From Thermodesulfobacteriota bacterium (GTDB taxonomy: Bacteria > Desulfobacterota > Desulfobulbia > Desulfobulbales > JBFMBH01): 52,953 nt of DNA. The notes under the pieces were generated by a model that did not search any database, was not told the DNA's origin, and worked only from the letters and a program-made list of their open reading frames with translations. The translations under genes were made by a program, and so were the position numbers. The stretch covers positions 1 to 52,953 of the forward strand of contig JBFMBH010000011.1 of NCBI GenBank assembly GCA_040755095.1. The letters run 5' to 3'. The number at the start of each line of letters is the position of its first letter. Positions within the stretch are counted from its first letter, which is position 1. Below are positions 42,982 to 51,911 of the stretch, in pieces.

Positions 42982-45900
42982 GTGTTGAGCTTGAAGCACG
43001 CGATCGTATCTTCATGGGGGAGCCGACTAGCCACCCTCGTCGTGGCATGGCTGCTACTGGCCGCCAGCCCCGCAGGGGCCCAGGAGGGCGCTGCCGCCAT
43101 CGCCCAGTCACCGGCGGTACAGGCCGCGGTGGCCTCCGGCCAAGTGACCCCGGCCCAGGTGCAGCAGGGCCTGCAGATGCTGGAAAGCGGGCAGATCAGC
43201 CCCGAACAGGCGGCAGCTGCTCGGGAGCGGTTGGCCCACGGCACCCTCACCCCCGCCGAGATCGAGACCGGTCGCCGGCTCCTGGAAGGCGCGCGGCAGT
43301 CCGAGACCGCGAGCGGGGCGGCTCCCGATGCCACGGGCGGCGAAGCCGGACCGGAGCAGCAGCGGGCGCCGGAGGGCATCGTAGCCGGGCAGCCGGCCTT
43401 TGCCCAGCGGATGTTCGGTCCGGCTGCCAAGGGTCTCACCATCTTCGGCCAGGATCTCTTCTCCCGGCCGGCCGAGACCTTCTCGCCCCTGCGGGATGTG
43501 CCGGTGTCCGAGGACTATGTGGTCGGCCCTGGCGACGCCATCAAGGTGATCATGTGGGGCCGCCTGGAAGGCAGCTACGAGCTGGAGGTGACCCCGGAGG
43601 GGGAGATCAACTTCCCGAAGCTGGGCACCCTGAGTGTCGCTGGCCTCACCTTGCGGGAGGTCAAGGCCCTCATCAGCCAGCAGGCGGAGAGCATCACCGG
43701 CGTGTCGGTGAGCGTCTCCATGGGCAAGCTGCGCACCATCCAGGTCTTCGTTCTGGGCGAAGTGAAGCGGCCGGGACTGTACTCCGTGAGCGCCCTGGCC
43801 ACGGCGGTGCACGCCTTGCTCGCCGCCGGCGGTCCTACGCCCCTGGGCTCCCTGCGGGGCCTGGAGCTGAAGCGCAACGGCGAGATTACCAGCCGCATCG
43901 ATCTCTACCGCTTCCTCCAGCGGGGCGACATCAGTGACGACACCCGTCTCATGGCAGGCGACGTGGTGTTTGTTCCGGCGGTGGGCCCCCTGGTGGCGGT
44001 GACCGGCAACGTCAAGCGGCCAGGCATCTACGAGATGCAAGGTGAGCGAACCCTGCAGGGGGTGCTGGCCCTGGCTGGCGGCCTGGCGCCCCGGGCCTAC
44101 AACCAGCGGCTGCAGATCGAGCGGGCCTTCGCCAACCAGCAGGAGATCATCCTCGACATCCCGTACGACACGGTGGAGAAGCAGCAGCCGGTGCCCGTGG
44201 CGGACGGCGACGTGGTCAAGGTCTTCTCCCTCATGCCGGTTGCCGCCAACGCCGTGACCCTGATCGGCAACGTGGCCCGGCCGGGCGAGTACGCCTTCCG
44301 GCCCGGCCTGCGGGTGCGGGATGTGCTGCCGGACGTGGAGAGCCTGCTGCCAGACGCCCATTACTCGTATGCCCTCATCAAGCGCTACCACTTGCAGGAC
44401 ATGAGCACCGAGCTCATCCCTTTCGACTTGGGTGCTCTCCTGGCAGGGGTGCCGGGCAGCCACAACATCGCCCTCCAGCCCATGGATGAGATCCATGTCT
44501 TTTCGAAATGGGCCTTCGAAGACAAGCCCAAGGCCCTTATCGAGGGGGAGGTGCGGAAGCCCGGCAGCTACCCGGTGGAGCGGATGCGGGTCAAGGATCT
44601 CATCCAGAAAGCCGGCAGCCTCACCGAGACCGCCTATCTTGCCAAGGCCGAGCTGATCCGCACCGACGAGGCCCAGAGACAACACACCCTGTACTTCGAC
44701 GTTGCCGCTGCCCTGGCCGATGATCCCCAGCACAACTTGGCCGTGCAGAACCTGGATCGGGTGCGGATCCATTCGGTGTGGGAGGAGCGCTGGCAGGAAT
44801 TCGCCAGCATCGATGGCGAGATCAAGGAGCCCAAGGCCTATCCCCTCACCCAGGGCATGCGGGTCAAGGACTTGGTCTTCAAGGCCGGCGGCTTCACTCG
44901 GGATGCCTCCATGACCACCGGCCATCTCTATCGTACCGACTGGCGCACCAAGGAGGTGACCATCCTCACCTTCGAGCTGGACAAGGCCCTGGCCGGCGAT
45001 CCGGACTACAACCTCATCCTCCAGGATTTGGACCGGGTGGTGGTTCACAGTGTCTGGGAATACAAGGAGCACCATACCGTGCAGGCCAAGGGCATGCTGA
45101 ACAAGCCCGGCTCCTATCCCTATGCCGCCAATATGACCGTCCGCGACCTGGTACTGGTGGCCGGCAGCCCCCGAGAGGCTGCCTATCTGGACCGCGCCGA
45201 GATCGTCCGCTACCGGATCGTCGACGGCCGCCAGGTGGAGACATCCCTCGTCGAGATCAACCTCCGCCAGGCCCTGGCGGGCGACTTGCGGCACAATATC
45301 GCCTTGCAGCCCTGGGACGTGCTCACCGTCAAACGGATCCCGGAGTGGGGCGAGACCGCCGAGGTGCGGATCTCTGGGGAGGTGAATTTCCCAGGCTCCT
45401 ACACCATCCGCAAAGGGGAACGATTGAGTTCCCTCATCGAGCGGGCGGGCGGCTTCACGCCCCTGGCCTACTTCCGGGGCGCCCGCTTTACCCGGGAATC
45501 GGCCCGGGTCCAGCAGCAGGAGCGCATGAGTGAGCTGGTGGATCGCCTGGCCGGTGAGCTGGCCCGGGGCGCCACCCAGGAACTCACCGAGACCCTGACC
45601 AAAGAGGATATCGAGGCCGAGAAGCAGACCATGGACGCCCAGCGCACCCTCATCGAGCGGCTGCGCAGGATCAAGGCCACCGGCCGTGTTGTCATGAAGC
45701 TGGCCCCCGGACCGGGGTTTGCGGACAGCGAGTTTGACGTGCTCCTGGAAGACGGCGACGATCTGCATGTACCGCCGGTCCGCCGTACTGTGGCCGTCCT
45801 GGGCGAGGTCTACAACCCCACCACCCTGATTTGCGGCCTGGAGGGCACCACCATTACCGTGGCCCTGGGCCAGACCGGCGGGCCCACCAAGTACGCCGAA

Positions 45901-46137
45901 GAGGACGAAATCTATGTCATCCAGGCCGACGGCTCGGTGCATGGCAAGAGACAACGCGGCTACGTGACTACCGTCTTCTCCAGCTTCGAGGACCGGCCTC
46001 TCTATCCCGGCGACACCCTGGTGGTACCACCGAAGCTCATCCACACCAGCCTGAAGCGGGACATCAAGGACGTCACCTCCATCCTCTATGAGATGGCGGT
46101 GGCGGCTGGCATTGTCATCACTCAGGTGTTCGATTGA
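42982..46137 (+). CDS. multi-SLBB polysaccharide export outer-membrane protein
   Basis: A protein of about 1051 residues, much longer than Wza (about 380). A signal peptide (ending SPAGAQ) precedes a Gln/Ala-rich spacer, then the poly-export domain (YVVGPGDAIKVIMWG near residue 182). Eight SLBB-type repeats follow, opening G-x2-x-x-P-G-x-Y near residues 259, 341, 429, 522, 612, 704, 799 and 942. It probably forms the outer-membrane export channel of the exopolysaccharide. Start codons GTG 42982, TTG 42985 and TTG 42991 are all possible; the last has the best-spaced GGAG. wzz follows. Confidence 0.88.
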   Translation: MLSLKHAIVSSWGSRLATLVVAWLLLAASPAGAQEGAAAIAQSPAVQAAVASGQVTPAQVQQGLQMLESGQISPEQAAAARERLAHGTLTPAEIETGRRLLEGARQSETASGAAPDATGGEAGPEQQRAPEGIVAGQPAFAQRMFGPAAKGLTIFGQDLFSRPAETFSPLRDVPVSEDYVVGPGDAIKVIMWGRLEGSYELEVTPEGEINFPKLGTLSVAGLTLREVKALISQQAESITGVSVSVSMGKLRTIQVFVLGEVKRPGLYSVSALATAVHALLAAGGPTPLGSLRGLELKRNGEITSRIDLYRFLQRGDISDDTRLMAGDVVFVPAVGPLVAVTGNVKRPGIYEMQGERTLQGVLALAGGLAPRAYNQRLQIERAFANQQEIILDIPYDTVEKQQPVPVADGDVVKVFSLMPVAANAVTLIGNVARPGEYAFRPGLRVRDVLPDVESLLPDAHYSYALIKRYHLQDMSTELIPFDLGALLAGVPGSHNIALQPMDEIHVFSKWAFEDKPKALIEGEVRKPGSYPVERMRVKDLIQKAGSLTETAYLAKAELIRTDEAQRQHTLYFDVAAALADDPQHNLAVQNLDRVRIHSVWEERWQEFASIDGEIKEPKAYPLTQGMRVKDLVFKAGGFTRDASMTTGHLYRTDWRTKEVTILTFELDKALAGDPDYNLILQDLDRVVVHSVWEYKEHHTVQAKGMLNKPGSYPYAANMTVRDLVLVAGSPREAAYLDRAEIVRYRIVDGRQVETSLVEINLRQALAGDLRHNIALQPWDVLTVKRIPEWGETAEVRISGEVNFPGSYTIRKGERLSSLIERAGGFTPLAYFRGARFTRESARVQQQERMSELVDRLAGELARGATQELTETLTKEDIEAEKQTMDAQRTLIERLRRIKATGRVVMKLAPGPGFADSEFDVLLEDGDDLHVPPVRRTVAVLGEVYNPTTLICGLEGTTITVALGQTGGPTKYAEEDEIYVIQADGSVHGKRQRGYVTTVFSSFEDRPLYPGDTLVVPPKLIHTSLKRDIKDVTSILYEMAVAAGIVITQVFD

Positions 46138-46179
46138 TGCAGCCAGCGCCATTGCTATCCTGGCCCGGTGGTCCTGCCC

Positions 46180-47142
46180 ATGAATGATCCGGTTGCCACA
46201 GCACTTGTGGATTCAACGGCACCAGCGGGCGGTGTGGGGGAGATCAACCTCCTGGACCTTCTGTTGGTGATCCTCGCCGCCAGGCGCATCATCCTTGGCT
46301 TGGCTCTGGCGGCCGGGGCTGCCGCGGCTGCTGTCGCCTTCGGACTGCTCCCGAATGTCTATCGCTCGGAGGCGACCCTGACCGTGCTTCCAGGCACGAA
46401 GCAGACGGACCTGGCCGCGGCAGGCGGTCTCGGTGGCATGGCTACCGACCTGTTCGGTGGGGGCGGCAGCAAGGAACTGGCCCGGCTCGAGGTCACGGCG
46501 AAAAGTCGAGAGCTGGCGCGCCGGGTGATCGCCGAGCACGACCTGATGCCCGTTCTGTTTCCAAAGCTGTGGGATCCCCAAGTCAAGACATGGCGGGGGC
46601 AGAAGATACCCACCGAGCAGGATGGCATCAGACGGTTGATGGCCATGCGCTCGGTGACCACGGAGGTCAAGAAGGGGGTGCTGGTGCTGGCCGTCGAGCA
46701 TCGGGATCCAGTCATGGCTAAGGCGATGGTGGAGTGGTACCTGGGCGGACTGAGCGAGATCCTTCGAGAGGCGGTCCTGCGGGAGGCCATCGACAACCAG
46801 CGATTCTTTCAGGAGCAGCTGCAGCATACGGCCGATGCTCTGTTGCGGGACAAGCTGGCCGGCCTGCTCGCCAAGGAGATAGAGCGGGAGACCTTCGCCC
46901 GTGCCCAACACTACTACAGCTTCGAGGTGGTGGACCCGCCGTTGCAGATAGACGAGGACAAGAAGGTGCGTCCGAATCGGCCGCTTATTTGTGTCATGGC
47001 GGTGGTGGTCGCCTTGGCCTTTGGGGTGATCGCAGCTTTTCTGCGGGAATTCGGGCGGAGTATGAAGGCCAACGCTGACCCGGCGCAACTGGCTCGTCTG
47101 CGGCAGGCTCTGCCCTGGGGCACCCGCTGGTTGGCCTCCTGA
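46180..47142 (+). CDS. Wzz-like polysaccharide chain-length determinant
   Basis: About 320 residues with two transmembrane helices, near residues 33-60 and 270-290, flanking a periplasmic helical domain. This is the Wzz/polysaccharide co-polymerase topology. The YRSEATLTVLPG segment after the first helix and the PNRPLICVMAVVVALAFGVIAAFL second helix (given here in two pieces: PNRPLICVMAV, VVALAFGVIAAFL) are typical. There is no cytoplasmic kinase domain. It acts with the polymerase and the SLBB exporter to set chain length. ATG 46180 was chosen; GTG 46168 is an alternative. Confidence 0.82.
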   Translation: MNDPVATALVDSTAPAGGVGEINLLDLLLVILAARRIILGLALAAGAAAAAVAFGLLPNVYRSEATLTVLPGTKQTDLAAAGGLGGMATDLFGGGGSKELARLEVTAKSRELARRVIAEHDLMPVLFPKLWDPQVKTWRGQKIPTEQDGIRRLMAMRSVTTEVKKGVLVLAVEHRDPVMAKAMVEWYLGGLSEILREAVLREAIDNQRFFQEQLQHTADALLRDKLAGLLAKEIERETFARAQHYYSFEVVDPPLQIDEDKKVRPNRPLICVMAVVVALAFGVIAAFLREFGRSMKANADPAQLARLRQALPWGTRWLAS

Positions 47143-47198
47143 TCGCCTCGATTCTGAAGCAGCCTCTGTACCCTGGGGATAGAGCGGAGGAGGGTTCC

Positions 47199-48254
47199 TT
47201 GGCACATCCACTCGCGGGATCGCGAATCTTCATCACCGGTGCTTGCGGTACGGTAGGCTCGGAGCTGATCCGGCAGCTGCTGGGCAATCCCTTGTACGAT
47301 CCGGCTGAGGTTATCGGCATCGACAACAACGAAAGTGAGCTCTTCTTCCTGGATCAGCGGTATCTCGCCGATTCGCGCGCCAGTTTCTTCCTCGGGGACA
47401 TCCGGGACCGGGATAAGTTGTATCGCCGCATGCGCGGAATTGACATCGTCTTCCACGCTGCGGCCCTTAAGCATGTGATTCTTTGTGAACGTTCCCCTTT
47501 CGAGGCGGTGCAAACCAACATCCTGGGGGTTCAAAATATCATCGCCGCCGCCTTCGAGAACCGGGTCCGCAAGGTGATCTTCACGAGTTCCGACAAGGCG
47601 GTCAACCCCACCAATGTCATGGGCACCTCCAAGCTTATGGGCGAGCGACTTATGACCGCGGCTAACAGTAGCCGGGGCGAAGGCGGCCCAGTCTTCACCT
47701 CCACCCGCTTCGGCAATGTCCTCGGCTCGCGGGGCTCGGTGATACCCATCTTCCGGCAGCAGATCGCCCGGGGAGGGCCAGTCACCTTGACCCACCGGGA
47801 GATGACCCGCTTCGTCATGAGCATTGAGGAGGCGGTGCGCCTGGTGATTGATTCCGTGGAGCTGGCGCGGGGTGGTGAGGTGTTCATCACCAAGATGCCA
47901 GTGGTCACCATCGAGGACTTGGCTGCGGTGATGATCGAGGAACTGGCCCCCCAGCATGGGCGCGACCCCCGAACCATCGAGGTGTCGGAGATCGGCGTCA
48001 AGCCTGGCGAGAAGCTCTATGAGGAGCTCATGAACGGCGAGGAGACCCGTCGCGCTGTGGAACTGGGTCGCTATTTCGTGGTGCTGCCGGCGTTTCGTGG
48101 CCTGTACGAAGGCATCGGCTACGACTACCCTGACGTGCTCTCCACCACCGTCACCAACCCCTACGTCTCCTCCCGGGAGACGGCCATCGACCGGGAGACG
48201 GTTCGCTCGTTCTTGCGGCAGAACGGCCTGCTCGGGCAAGACAACGAGTCCTGA
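47199..48254 (+). CDS. sugar-nucleotide 4,6-dehydratase/epimerase (PseB/CapD-type SDR)
   Basis: A 351-residue extended SDR. NAD motif TGACGTVGSELIRQLL, the dehydratase-type TSSDKAVNPTNVMGTSK with catalytic lysine, and FGNVLGSRGSVIPIF place it with UDP-GlcNAc 4,6-dehydratases such as PseB, FlaA1 and CapD. It should make a 4-keto-6-deoxy UDP sugar for the polymer. TTG 47199 lies behind GGAGGAGGG. sqdB follows with only three bases between. Confidence 0.88.
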   Translation: MAHPLAGSRIFITGACGTVGSELIRQLLGNPLYDPAEVIGIDNNESELFFLDQRYLADSRASFFLGDIRDRDKLYRRMRGIDIVFHAAALKHVILCERSPFEAVQTNILGVQNIIAAAFENRVRKVIFTSSDKAVNPTNVMGTSKLMGERLMTAANSSRGEGGPVFTSTRFGNVLGSRGSVIPIFRQQIARGGPVTLTHREMTRFVMSIEEAVRLVIDSVELARGGEVFITKMPVVTIEDLAAVMIEELAPQHGRDPRTIEVSEIGVKPGEKLYEELMNGEETRRAVELGRYFVVLPAFRGLYEGIGYDYPDVLSTTVTNPYVSSRETAIDRETVRSFLRQNGLLGQDNES

Positions 48255-48257
48255 GGT

Positions 48258-49451
48258 ATGACACCGACCGCTTTGGAGCAACAACCAGGCAGGAGCGGAG
48301 GCATGCGCGTCCTGATCCTGGGCGGGGATGGCTATCTTGGCTGGCCGACCGCCATGCATTTGTCGGCGCAGGGTTGCGAGGTGGGGGTGGTGGACAGCTA
48401 CCTGCGCCGCCGCCTGGCCCGGGAAGAGGACGTAGAGCCGCTCTACGAGGTGCCGAACCTCCAAGCCCGGATTCGGCGCTGGTCCGGTTATTCCGGCCGG
48501 ACGCTGTGGGCTGCAGTCGGTGACCTTTTGGATTGGGAATTCGTAGCCCGGGTCTTCCGGGAATTCCAGCCGGAGGCGATCGTGCACTATGCCGAGCAGC
48601 CGTCGGCGCCCTATTCCATGCTCCGCCGCCAGGCTGCGGACCTGACTCTTCACAACAACTTGGGAGTGACGGCCAACGTCATCCATGCCATTCGGGAGTT
48701 CTGCCCCCAGGTCCATCTCATCAAGCTGGGAACCATGGGCGAGTATGGCACGCCGGACATCGACATCGAGGAGGGTTGGCTTCAGATCCACCACCAGGGG
48801 CGCAGTGACCGATTTCTGTTTCCGCGCCAGGCAGGCAGTCTGTACCACTCCACCAAGATCATGGACACCGACCTCCTGTGGTTCTATGTCCGGATCTGGG
48901 GGCTGCGGGTGACCGATCTCATGCAGGGACCGGTCTACGGCGTGTTCACGGACGAGAACGAAGGGGACGAGGCTCTTCTACCCTTTTTCAGCTACGACGA
49001 GCTGTTCGGCACCGTCCTCAACCGTTTCGTGGTCCAGGCCGTCGCTGGGGTACCGCTTACCGTCTACGGCAAGGGTGGCCAGACCCGGGGCTACCTCAAC
49101 ATCCGGGACACCTTGAACTGTGTGCGTCTGTCCCTGGAGAATCCGCCTGGGGCCGGGGAGCTCCGCATCTTCAACCAGTTCACCGAAACCTTCACGGTGA
49201 ATGACCTTGCCCAGCGGGTGCAGCGGGTGGGTCAAGCCATGGGGCTGCCGGTGACTGTGCAGCATCTGCCCAACCCCCGGGTGGAGAAGGAGGAGCACTA
49301 CTACAACCCCCGGCACACGGGCCTGCTGGAGCTGGGCCTCCAGCCGCACTTCCTCACCGATGCCGTGCTCCAACAGCTGCTGGCCTTTGTCGTCTGCCAT
49401 CAGGATCGGATCGACCACCACAAGATCTTCCGGGGGACCACATGGGCCTGA
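48258..49451 (+). CDS. sqdB: UDP-sulfoquinovose synthase SqdB
   Basis: A 397-residue SDR enzyme with nearly every SqdB/SQD1 block: LILGGDGYLGWPTAMHLS, EQPSAPYSM, KLGTMGEYGTPDIDIEEG, the catalytic YHSTK, TDLMQGPVYGV, VYGKGGQTRGYLNIRDT, NQFTETFTVNDLA and NPRVEKEEHYYN. SqdB makes UDP-sulfoquinovose from UDP-glucose and sulfite. It adds a C-S bond sugar rarely seen outside sulfolipid synthesis. No sqdX or sqdD follows; the neighbours are polysaccharide genes, so a sulfoquinovose-containing polymer is likely. ATG 48258 starts a short extension; ATG 48303 (MRVLILGG) is the alternative. Confidence 0.92.
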   Translation: MTPTALEQQPGRSGGMRVLILGGDGYLGWPTAMHLSAQGCEVGVVDSYLRRRLAREEDVEPLYEVPNLQARIRRWSGYSGRTLWAAVGDLLDWEFVARVFREFQPEAIVHYAEQPSAPYSMLRRQAADLTLHNNLGVTANVIHAIREFCPQVHLIKLGTMGEYGTPDIDIEEGWLQIHHQGRSDRFLFPRQAGSLYHSTKIMDTDLLWFYVRIWGLRVTDLMQGPVYGVFTDENEGDEALLPFFSYDELFGTVLNRFVVQAVAGVPLTVYGKGGQTRGYLNIRDTLNCVRLSLENPPGAGELRIFNQFTETFTVNDLAQRVQRVGQAMGLPVTVQHLPNPRVEKEEHYYNPRHTGLLELGLQPHFLTDAVLQQLLAFVVCHQDRIDHHKIFRGTTWA

Positions 49452-49506
49452 GGTGGGGAATTCTCGGGGTGCCCTGCCATTCCCTGCGACCGGCTGCTGC
49501 CGCCCG

Positions 49507-50898
49507 ATGACCGTTGTGGACCGGGACGGGCAGCAACGAGGCGTCCACCGGGGGCTGGCCAGGATTCGAGCTGCCCTCGCAGAGCCGTTCGTGCGGGGCA
49601 GCGTCATCACCTTTGCCTGCCACGGGCTGGGAATAGTCCTCGGCTATCTGTTCGCACTTCTTATTAGTAGGCGTCTGGGAGCAGAGGCGATGGGATTGTT
49701 CACCATCGCCTACACCGTGCTCAACATTGCCACCGTATTGGGTCGTCTGGGGCTGGATATCGCCTTGCTGCGCTTCGTGGCGGAATTTTCGGCCAGGGAA
49801 CAGGGCGAGCAGGTGCGGCGTTTTCTGGCGGGCGCGGTAGCGGTGGCCCTGCCCTGCTCGTTGGGCGTGGGGCTGTTGCTGTTCCTGGCCGCCGGCCCGT
49901 TGGCCCGGGATCTCTTCAGGAAGCCGGAGCTGGAGGCGAGTCTGCGGGAAGTGGCGTGCCTGGTGCCGGTCTTGGCCCTCTTCTTCTTGCAGACCGAGAG
50001 CCTGCGGGGCCTGCGGCGGATCGGCGCCTACGGGTTTCTCCAGAACGCCTCCTTGTACCTGTTTTCATGTCTGGCGGCCTTTTTGCTCCTGGAGGGCCTG
50101 GACTGGGAGGGTGCACAGGTACCGATCCAGGCCCTGGGAGCAGCCATCGTCTTGGCGACGGTTATCGGCGGTTTGCTGCTCCACCGCCAGTTGGGGCTGG
50201 CCGGCCTGTACCGTGGAGGCATGGCCGCTATTCGTCCCATGCTGGCGGTATCGCTGCCCCTCATGACCTCCAAGATCATGTTCTTCGTCATGGGGTGGGT
50301 GGACATTCTCCTGCTGGGGGTGTTCCGGACGGGGGCCGAGGTGGGGATCTACAACATCGCCGTGCGCCTGTCTTCGGTAGTGGGCATCGTACTCCTGGTC
50401 ATCAACGTCGTGGTGGCACCGCGGTACGCCCAGCTCCATACTCTGGGGGATAGGGACGGCTTCGTCGGGCTGGTATGGCGCACATCCCGGGTGGTCTTCA
50501 TCTCGTCGTTGCCACTCCTCCTCCTGCTCCTCCTCCTGCCCGGGCCGGTGCTGGGCGTTTTCGGGGAGGAGTTCCGGCAGGGCAGCCAGATTCTGGCCCT
50601 GCTCGCCCTGGGGGAGTTCATCAACGCCAACTGCGGCTCCGTTGGCATCATCCTGCAGATGACCGGCCGGGAGCGGCTGTTCCGGAATATCGCTTGCGCA
50701 GCCACTGTTCTCAATCTGGGCCTCAACTCCGTTTTCATCCCCCGGTTTGGCATCTACGGGGCGGCGGTGACCAACGTGGCTACCGTCTCGTCGTGGAATC
50801 TCCTGGCGGTCTGGCTGGTCTGGCGGGAGTTCGGAGTGCTCACTCCGTATGTTCCGGGCTTGGAAAGGCTGCTCCGGAGGCACCGAGCCGGCCAATGA
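49507..50898 (+). CDS. Wzx-type polysaccharide flippase
   Basis: A 463-residue integral membrane protein with about 12-14 hydrophobic helices, of the polysaccharide biosynthesis/MVF flippase superfamily. The N-terminal RGSVITFACHGLGIVLGYLF begins the first helix and ALLISRRLGAEAMGLF follows, with YNIAVRLSSVVGIV later, all characteristic. It would flip the lipid-linked repeat unit to the periplasm. ATG 49507 is the first sensible start. The frame upstream overlaps sqdB out of phase and is discarded. Confidence 0.88.
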   Translation: MTVVDRDGQQRGVHRGLARIRAALAEPFVRGSVITFACHGLGIVLGYLFALLISRRLGAEAMGLFTIAYTVLNIATVLGRLGLDIALLRFVAEFSAREQGEQVRRFLAGAVAVALPCSLGVGLLLFLAAGPLARDLFRKPELEASLREVACLVPVLALFFLQTESLRGLRRIGAYGFLQNASLYLFSCLAAFLLLEGLDWEGAQVPIQALGAAIVLATVIGGLLLHRQLGLAGLYRGGMAAIRPMLAVSLPLMTSKIMFFVMGWVDILLLGVFRTGAEVGIYNIAVRLSSVVGIVLLVINVVVAPRYAQLHTLGDRDGFVGLVWRTSRVVFISSLPLLLLLLLLPGPVLGVFGEEFRQGSQILALLALGEFINANCGSVGIILQMTGRERLFRNIACAATVLNLGLNSVFIPRFGIYGAAVTNVATVSSWNLLAVWLVWREFGVLTPYVPGLERLLRRHRAGQ

Positions 50899-50917
50899 AC
50901 CGGGAGATCCGCCGCCT

Positions 50918-51898
50918 ATGACCCTGAACCCTGCAAGCACCTTCCGTTCCGGGGCCCGACCCTGTCCGGCCTTTCTCGTGGTGGGCGCCCAGCGCGCTGG
51001 AACCACCTCTCTCTACATGTGCCTCAAGGAGCACCCCCAGCTCTTCCTGCCCAGGATCAAGGAGCCGGCCTTCTTCGCTTTCCATGACGGCGAGATCGCC
51101 TCCCGCTACGGCCGCTATCTGGTCAACACCCCCTTTGTCACCGACTGGCAGCGGTATCAGGAGCTGTTCGCAGAGGCCGGCCCAGCCAGGTTGACCGGAG
51201 AGTGCTCCCCGGAGTATCTCTTCTTCCATGACAAGGCCATCGCCACCATCCGGCAACATGTTGCCGACTGGCAGAAGCTGAAGATCATCGCCATTCTTCG
51301 TCACCCCGTGGATCGTGCTTTGTCTCACTTTCAATTCGTGGCCCAGACCTGTACCGAGGAACTGGATTTCCTGGCCGCTCTGAAGGCCGAGGATGCCCGC
51401 CTGGCCGAGGGCCGTTATCCCATGCGCTATGGCTACAAGACGGTCGGCTGTTACAGTCGCCAGCTGCAGGCCTATGTACAGACGTTTTCCCAGGTGAAGG
51501 TGGTGCTGTTCGAGGATTTTGTGGCCCGACCTGACCTGGTGCTTGGGGAGGTCTACCGGTTCCTGGGCGTTGACGACAGCTTCCGCCAGGAGCTGGCGGT
51601 GAACAACGCCAGCGGTGTCTGCCGCTATCCACTTCTGAAGCCGTTCTACGAGCTGCTGTTCGGGGACGATAACCTGATGCGCAACGCCGCCCGGCATCTC
51701 CTCAGTGACGAGGCGCGGGTCAGGATCCGTAACCACCTCTTCCGCTGGCTGTCCAAGAACGACCGGGCCATGTCCCGGGTCGCCTACGAGCATCTGACCG
51801 CTGCCTTCGCCTTCGAGCTCCGGGCGCTGTGCGCCCTGCTCGACGGATTGGGTGTGGACTACAGCAGCTGGACCCAGCGCCACCGGCTAGCGGCGTGA
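50918..51898 (+). CDS. PAPS-dependent sulfotransferase
   Basis: A 326-residue sulfotransferase. The 5'-phosphosulfate loop is AQRAGTTSLYMCLKEHP near residue 25, and the 3'-phosphate binding motif is ILRHPVDRALSHF near residue 128. An intervening catalytic-type acidic/His pattern is less clear. It transfers sulfate from PAPS to a sugar hydroxyl, so the exopolysaccharide or a lipid-linked precursor is the likely acceptor. ATG 50918 has GGGAG 11 bases upstream. It lies 19 bases after the flippase. Confidence 0.88.
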   Translation: MTLNPASTFRSGARPCPAFLVVGAQRAGTTSLYMCLKEHPQLFLPRIKEPAFFAFHDGEIASRYGRYLVNTPFVTDWQRYQELFAEAGPARLTGECSPEYLFFHDKAIATIRQHVADWQKLKIIAILRHPVDRALSHFQFVAQTCTEELDFLAALKAEDARLAEGRYPMRYGYKTVGCYSRQLQAYVQTFSQVKVVLFEDFVARPDLVLGEVYRFLGVDDSFRQELAVNNASGVCRYPLLKPFYELLFGDDNLMRNAARHLLSDEARVRIRNHLFRWLSKNDRAMSRVAYEHLTAAFAFELRALCALLDGLGVDYSSWTQRHRLAA

Positions 51899-51911
51899 GT
51901 CCGGGGACGGC

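Noticed and set aside
43108-46152. 1014-codon minus-strand open frame
   Set aside because: It is antisense to the SLBB export gene, whose plus-strand translation has clear repeats and a signal peptide.
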